From the NCBI RefSeq assembly GCF_000716595.1, contig NZ_JNXC01000001.1, positions 62,001-126,000 of the forward strand: DNA of 64,000 bases. Reading direction: 5' to 3'. A program made the position numbers and the translations under genes. Below the pieces are notes generated by a model, which worked only from the letters and a program-made list of their open reading frames with translations, had not been told where the DNA came from and did not search any database. Shown piece after piece: positions 60,534 to 64,000 of this stretch (the stretch's first letter is position 1; each line of letters begins with the position of its first letter). Source of the stretch: Saccharothrix sp. NRRL B-16314 (GTDB lineage: Bacteria > Actinomycetota > Actinomycetes > Mycobacteriales > Pseudonocardiaceae).

Positions 60534-61190
60534 ATGGACGACCTCACCTTGGCCGACGAGCTGGCGTTGCTCGCGTACGACGACGACGGTTCGCGCAAGC
60601 TGGGTCAACCGGCGCTCGGCTACGGGTTGGCCGGTGCGCTGCTGATCGAGCTGGCGTTGGCGCGTCGGGTCGACGTGGTGGGCAAGAAGGTCACCGTGCT
60701 GGACCCCGCGCCGGTCGGACGGCCGCTGCTCGACCAGGCGTTGGCCAGGATCGCGGATGACAAGCCGCGCAAGCCGGCGCACTGGATCGAGAAGCTGGGC
60801 AAGAAGCTGACCGAGCAGGTGCTGGACGGGCTCGTGGCCGGCGGCGTGCTGCGCCGTGAGGAGGACCGGGTGCTGCTGGTGTTCCCGCGCACCCGGTTCC
60901 CCGCTCCGGACGGCGTGCAGCCGGCGGCGGAGACCGACGCGCGGGCGCGGATGACGGCGGCGATCACCGACGACGGGCCGGTCGACCCGCGGACGGCGGC
61001 GTTGTGCGCGCTGGTGAAGGCCGTCGGCTACGACCGCAAGGTGTTCGCCGACCTGCCGCGCGCGGTGGTGCGGAAGCGGTTGAAGGTGATCTCCGAGGGT
61101 GACTGGGCGGCGACCGCGGTGCGCAAGGCGATCGAGGAGGTCCAGTCCGCGATCATGGTCGCCGTCGTCGTGCCCGCGGCGTCGAGCTGA
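60534..61190 (+). CDS. GPP34 (GOLPH3/Vps74-like) family protein
   Basis: 218-aa alpha-helical protein. It opens DDLTLADELALLAYDDDGSRKLGQPALGYGLAGALLIELALARRVDV, the standard start of the GPP34 family, which in eukaryotes binds phosphatidylinositol-4-phosphate at the Golgi. Actinobacterial members have no known partner. The tail EEVQSAIMVAVVVP is family-like. The leaderless-type -10 box fixes the ATG. Followed by the second 22-bp repeat array. Confidence 0.88.
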   Translation: MDDLTLADELALLAYDDDGSRKLGQPALGYGLAGALLIELALARRVDVVGKKVTVLDPAPVGRPLLDQALARIADDKPRKPAHWIEKLGKKLTEQVLDGLVAGGVLRREEDRVLLVFPRTRFPAPDGVQPAAETDARARMTAAITDDGPVDPRTAALCALVKAVGYDRKVFADLPRAVVRKRLKVISEGDWAATAVRKAIEEVQSAIMVAVVVPAASS

Positions 61191-61227
61191 CCGGTGCACC
61201 TTCCCGCCGACTGCGTGACACCTGTTC

Positions 61228-61311
61228 TGAGCGTTGAATTCGGGGGTCCTGAACGTAGGACACGGTTGTTCTGAAGGTACGACTCACGCGTTCTGGACGT
61301 AGGACTCTCGG
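61228..61311. repeat. 22-bp tandem repeat array, locus B
   Basis: The leader TGAGCGTTGAATTC (61228-61241) is identical to that at 24611. Three 22-bp units follow at 61246, 61268 and 61290, more diverged than at locus A. The last unit ends exactly at the TAA stop of the convergent caspase-fusion gene (61312). Confidence 0.9.
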
Positions 61312-63423
61312 TTAGGCGAGGAGGAGGAAGCGGGCGGCGGTCCGGGCGGCGGCGGTGACGGCGGTGCGGGCCACGCCGGCGGAGTCGAGCAGGGACGCGT
61401 CCAGGTCGGGGACGGTCAGGGCGGCGTTCTCGGCGATGTGGCGGGACGGTTCGGCCAGGGCGGCGGCAAAGGCCTGCCGGCCGGCGGCTTCCTCGGGGGT
61501 GCCTGCGGCCTCCGAGGCGAGGCGGACGCCGATGTCGGCCAGGCCCAGGCCGCCACCGCGCAGCACACCTTCCCTGCCGGCGCTGTGGACGGCGCGGACC
61601 GCCCGCTCCACCTTGGCCACGTCGGCGGCGTCGGCACGGATCAGAGCGGCGTCGTCGCCTTTCCGAGAGCCAGAGCCGGAGCCAGAGCCGGAGCCCGCGC
61701 CCGAGCGCGAACCGGGGGCGGCGAACACCACCGTGTCCCGCTCGGTGACCACGACCTTCGCCGCATCGCCCAACGACGACTTCAACCAGGGCTCGCCCGC
61801 GAGCACCGCGTACTGGATCGCCCCGCCGACCACGCCGTGCAGCCGCTCCAGCACCTCGCCCTCGGCGGTCACGGCGACGATCCGACCCGGACTCCCCATG
61901 TCCAGCAGGGCGGCGAGTTCGGCGTGCGGCAACCGCTCGCAGACCACGAACAGGCTGCGCGCGCCGAGGTCCATCCTGGTCACCAGGTCGCGGACGTCGG
62001 TCAGCCGACCGCCGACCAGCAGCACCCGAGCGTCCTCCAGCACCGCGACGCCGCGCGTGGTGTCCGTGGCGAACTGGCCGGACGCGTACCCGACGTCGAG
62101 GCGCAGGCCGCGGCGCGCCTCGAACTCCAGCCCGAAACCGCGGGTCTCCTCCACCAGGACGGGTCCGTCCCACCCGGTCGTCCTGACCACGTCCGCGACG
62201 AGGTCGCCGATCTCGGCCGAACCGGCGGCGGCGGTGGCCAGCGCGGGCACGGCCGACAGCTCCAGCGGCACCGCGGCCTCGCTGATCAACTCGCCCGCCC
62301 GGACGGCCGCCGCCAGCACGCCGCGCCTCAGCCGCACCGGGTCGTGGCCGTCCCGCATCGCCTCGACCAGCCCGCCGATCGCGCCGCGCGCCACGGCCAC
62401 CGCCGACGCCGCGCCGTCACCCGCGTCCCGCCGCACCTCCTCCACGAGGTCCCGCACGTACCCCGCGCCGAGCGAGTCGCGCGGGTCGTCCGGCTGGAAC
62501 GCGGCGACGATCGCGGACGCGTCGGACAGCTCCACCGGCCGCCGGTCGACGAACACCACGGCCCGCCGGCCCAGCGGCCCCAACGTCCGGCACACCGGCT
62601 CGGCGGCGGCCCGGAAACCTCGCGCCACCAGCCACTGCCCGGACGTGTAGGTGGCCGTGCGCCGCACCCTCCGCCCCGGCGCGCCACCGGTCCGCGCGAT
62701 CCGCAGCGGCTGCGACGAGCCGTGCGCGAAGAACTGCGGCGTCTGGTCGGGCCGGCGCACCCGCACCTCGCCCTGCGCGTACGCGAACAGCTCGTTGACG
62801 TCGATCCACCCGTCGCCGTCGAGGTCCGCCGCACCGCTCGTCAGGCCCTCGATCAGCACGTCGGTGAACAACGAGGCCAGCGGCGCGTCCAGCGACAGCG
62901 AGTCCTGCTCGAACGCGTACTCGTAGGCGTTGGAAGCGGTCATCACCACGTACCCGGTGCCCACGTCGTCCAGCACGGCTGCGGCGGCGTCGGCGGAAGC
63001 CTTGAAGCCCTCCACGAACGCGCCGCTGAAGCAGCAGTCCAGCACCAGGACCCGCCCGGACGCCCGGCAGTCCTCCAGCTGCTCGTTGAGGAACGACCGC
63101 GGGATCGCGGTGCCGGCGGGCCGGTCCTGCACCGTGTTGGACGCGGCGAAGTAGAGCCGCCGCGCGGGCGTGGTGAGGCCGTGGCACGAGAAGTACAGCA
63201 GCACCAGGTCGTCGGGACCGCGCGCGGTCAGGACCTCCTCGACCGCGCGGCGGATCTCGTGGTCGGCCCGGTCGCGCAGCACCTCGACCGACGTGAACCC
63301 GCCGACGTCCGGGTCCTCCAGCACGGCGGCGAGCCGTTCCACGTCCTGCTCGGGCGCGCGCAGCCGGCTCAGCCGGACGTCCTCGTACTCGCCGGTCGCG
63401 ACCAGGAGCGCGTACCGGCCCAC
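61312..63423 (-). CDS. Caspase - EF-hand - GroEL-like (Cpn60) fusion protein
   Basis: 703-aa protein in three parts. (1) Caspase (residues 1-195): ALLVATGEYED; catalytic His81 in LLYFSCHGL and Cys131 in VLVLDCCFSGAF. (2) Canonical EF-hand loop 200-211, DLDGDGWIDVNE, with all six calcium ligands. (3) A Cpn60 domain (about 275-640): TLGPLGRR as in GroEL TLGPKGRN; D301 and GDGAAS (D336) at the places of GroEL D52 and D87; apical-like VLVEETRGFGLEFEARRGLRLDVGYAS; LRGGGLGL for AGGGVAL. GroEL D398 is replaced by R607 (KVER for RVED), so ATP hydrolysis is doubtful. Part of the intermediate/equatorial segment is replaced by a Gly-Ser run (571-587). GTG start, 1 bp after the EACC1-like gene. Confidence 0.88.
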   Translation of the reverse strand: MGRYALLVATGEYEDVRLSRLRAPEQDVERLAAVLEDPDVGGFTSVEVLRDRADHEIRRAVEEVLTARGPDDLVLLYFSCHGLTTPARRLYFAASNTVQDRPAGTAIPRSFLNEQLEDCRASGRVLVLDCCFSGAFVEGFKASADAAAAVLDDVGTGYVVMTASNAYEYAFEQDSLSLDAPLASLFTDVLIEGLTSGAADLDGDGWIDVNELFAYAQGEVRVRRPDQTPQFFAHGSSQPLRIARTGGAPGRRVRRTATYTSGQWLVARGFRAAAEPVCRTLGPLGRRAVVFVDRRPVELSDASAIVAAFQPDDPRDSLGAGYVRDLVEEVRRDAGDGAASAVAVARGAIGGLVEAMRDGHDPVRLRRGVLAAAVRAGELISEAAVPLELSAVPALATAAAGSAEIGDLVADVVRTTGWDGPVLVEETRGFGLEFEARRGLRLDVGYASGQFATDTTRGVAVLEDARVLLVGGRLTDVRDLVTRMDLGARSLFVVCERLPHAELAALLDMGSPGRIVAVTAEGEVLERLHGVVGGAIQYAVLAGEPWLKSSLGDAAKVVVTERDTVVFAAPGSRSGAGSGSGSGSGSRKGDDAALIRADAADVAKVERAVRAVHSAGREGVLRGGGLGLADIGVRLASEAAGTPEEAAGRQAFAAALAEPSRHIAENAALTVPDLDASLLDSAGVARTAVTAAARTAARFLLLA

Positions 63424-63424
63424 C

Positions 63425-63784
63425 TCACCCCTCGCCCTCGTGCTCGCGCAGCCACGTCTCCAGGGCGGCTTTCTGGGACCGCGCGTCGACGCCTTCGACG
63501 GTGATCTCGTCCTCGCCGTCCTTGATCGTCACCTTGCGCGCGCTGCCGCGCTGCACGAACGACGTCACCACGGACGCGACGGCGGCGGCCACGGCGGCGG
63601 GCAGGGCGCCGTTGAGCACGAGTTCGGCGATGGTGGCGCCCGCGCCGCTCTTGGCGCCGGACGGCGCTTCGGCCGGCGCGGGGCGTGCGTCCACCCGAGC
63701 GGCCCTGACCAGCTCCTGGAGCAGCTGGTTCGTCGCCGAGTCGGTCTGGCCGGGTGCGTCGATGAACAAGCGGAAGTCCGCCAC
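63425..63784 (-). CDS. EACC1-like small membrane protein, partner of the caspase fusion
   Basis: 119-aa protein: an N-terminal alpha/beta stretch (VADFRLFIDAPGQT...LLQELVRAARV), an Ala/Pro/Gly linker, one hydrophobic helix (AELVLNGALPAAVAAAVASVVTSFV) and a C-terminal strand pair KVTIKDGEDEITVEGVDARSQKAALETWL. This order matches the effector-associated constant component (EACC1) that Aravind and colleagues found beside caspase and other effectors in actinobacterial conflict systems, as I recall it. GTG at 63784 with GGAGGA at 4 nt. It lies directly before the caspase fusion gene with 1 bp between. Confidence 0.75.
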   Translation of the reverse strand: MADFRLFIDAPGQTDSATNQLLQELVRAARVDARPAPAEAPSGAKSGAGATIAELVLNGALPAAVAAAVASVVTSFVQRGSARKVTIKDGEDEITVEGVDARSQKAALETWLREHEGEG

Positions 63785-63970
63785 TGATCCTCCCCTGTAG
63801 AACACGATCATCCCGCAACCGGGTCACCGGACCGGCGGCCCGCCGGACGACGCAACGTTCCATGAGCCAACTACCGCAATTGCACAACGAATCGTCGTTC
63901 AGAGGCTGTCATACGATCGAGTTTCGCCGGAACGGCCCACGCAGAGCTGCTGATCGGACCGACCACGGGT

Positions 63971-64000
63971 TACTCTCGGTCTCGTGACTGCGCACATCGC
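63971..64000 (+). CDS. Start of a divergent gene (leaderless-type), cut by window end
   Basis: TACTCT (63971-63976) lies 7 nt before a GTG at 63984 that opens a frame (Val-Thr-Ala-His-Ile...) to the end of the window. It is divergent from the EACC1-like gene. The 186 bp between them hold no gene; CCGGCGG-C-CCGCCGG at about 63831 is a short inverted repeat. Nothing can be said about the product. Confidence 0.3.

Noticed and set aside
61312..63423. Assembly artefact joining a caspase gene and a groEL gene
   Set aside because: The frame is continuous with an EF-hand between the parts, and the chaperonin part is diverged and modified in its active site, not a copy of a housekeeping groEL.

Overview
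The window is about 64 kb of chromosomal DNA of very high GC content with frequent GTG starts. It comes from a Gram-positive actinomycete whose cell wall carries galactofuran: there is a UDP-galactopyranose mutase and two GlfT2-type galactofuranosyltransferases. Together with F420-type, DosR-like, GPP34 and EACC1-type genes this suggests the order Pseudonocardiales (Saccharothrix, Lentzea or Actinosynnema type). The taxon is an inference from gene content only. I saw no tRNA, rRNA, IS element, prophage or CRISPR array.

Layout. (1) 1-28.5 kb: cell-envelope glycan genes, interrupted by a few housekeeping genes. These are glf-glfT2-glfT2 paralog, polytopic membrane proteins, GT2 and GT4 glycosyltransferases, two lipid-linked-sugar flippases, a DUF2304/GT2 pair, a GalE-like epimerase, gmd-rmd (GDP-D-rhamnose type pathway), a DUF2142 membrane protein, two methyltransferases and a large HAD-family protein. 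Embedded are a Cof-like HAD phosphatase, an F420-type oxidoreductase, L-2-hydroxyglutarate oxidase and serS. (2) 28.6-31 kb: a DUF350 / GspS-like ATP-grasp / YgiB-like operon. (3) 31-36.6 kb: septum-formation-type membrane protein, zincin, histidine phosphatase, pheA, macro domain, GNAT and a DosR/DevR-type response regulator. (4) 36.7-43.4 kb: cydA-cydB-fused cydDC-sensor kinase, one tight operon for cytochrome bd oxidase and its apparent redox sensor. (5) 43.5-48.6 kb: a candidate yybP-ykoY Mn riboswitch with a UPF0016 exporter, then tyrosine/homogentisate catabolism (IclR regulator, fahA, an unknown 288-aa protein, hmgA). (6) 48.6-56.2 kb: a SWIM / DUF5691 / MoxR AAA+ / DUF5682 / VWA five-gene system. 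(7) 56.3-61.2 kb: two paralogous small membrane proteins, a DUF2470 gene behind an IdeR/DtxR-like iron box, a CPBP protease, a secreted acylhydrolase and a GPP34 protein. (8) 61.2-64 kb: a caspase-EF-hand-chaperonin (GroEL-like) fusion translated just after a small EACC1-like membrane protein.

The most unusual item is the last one. A single 703-aa polypeptide joins a caspase with intact His/Cys dyad, a canonical EF-hand loop and an almost complete but catalytically altered Cpn60 domain. It lies 5 kb from a MoxR-VWA system, so two conflict-type modules sit close together.

Three sequence-level patterns cut across the regions. Many genes have a TANNNT -10 box 6-8 nt before the start codon, which predicts leaderless mRNAs. 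A 22-bp tandem repeat family occurs between convergent genes at 24.6 and 61.2 kb. Five-unit 15-bp arrays begin at stop codons at 18.05 and 58.3 kb.
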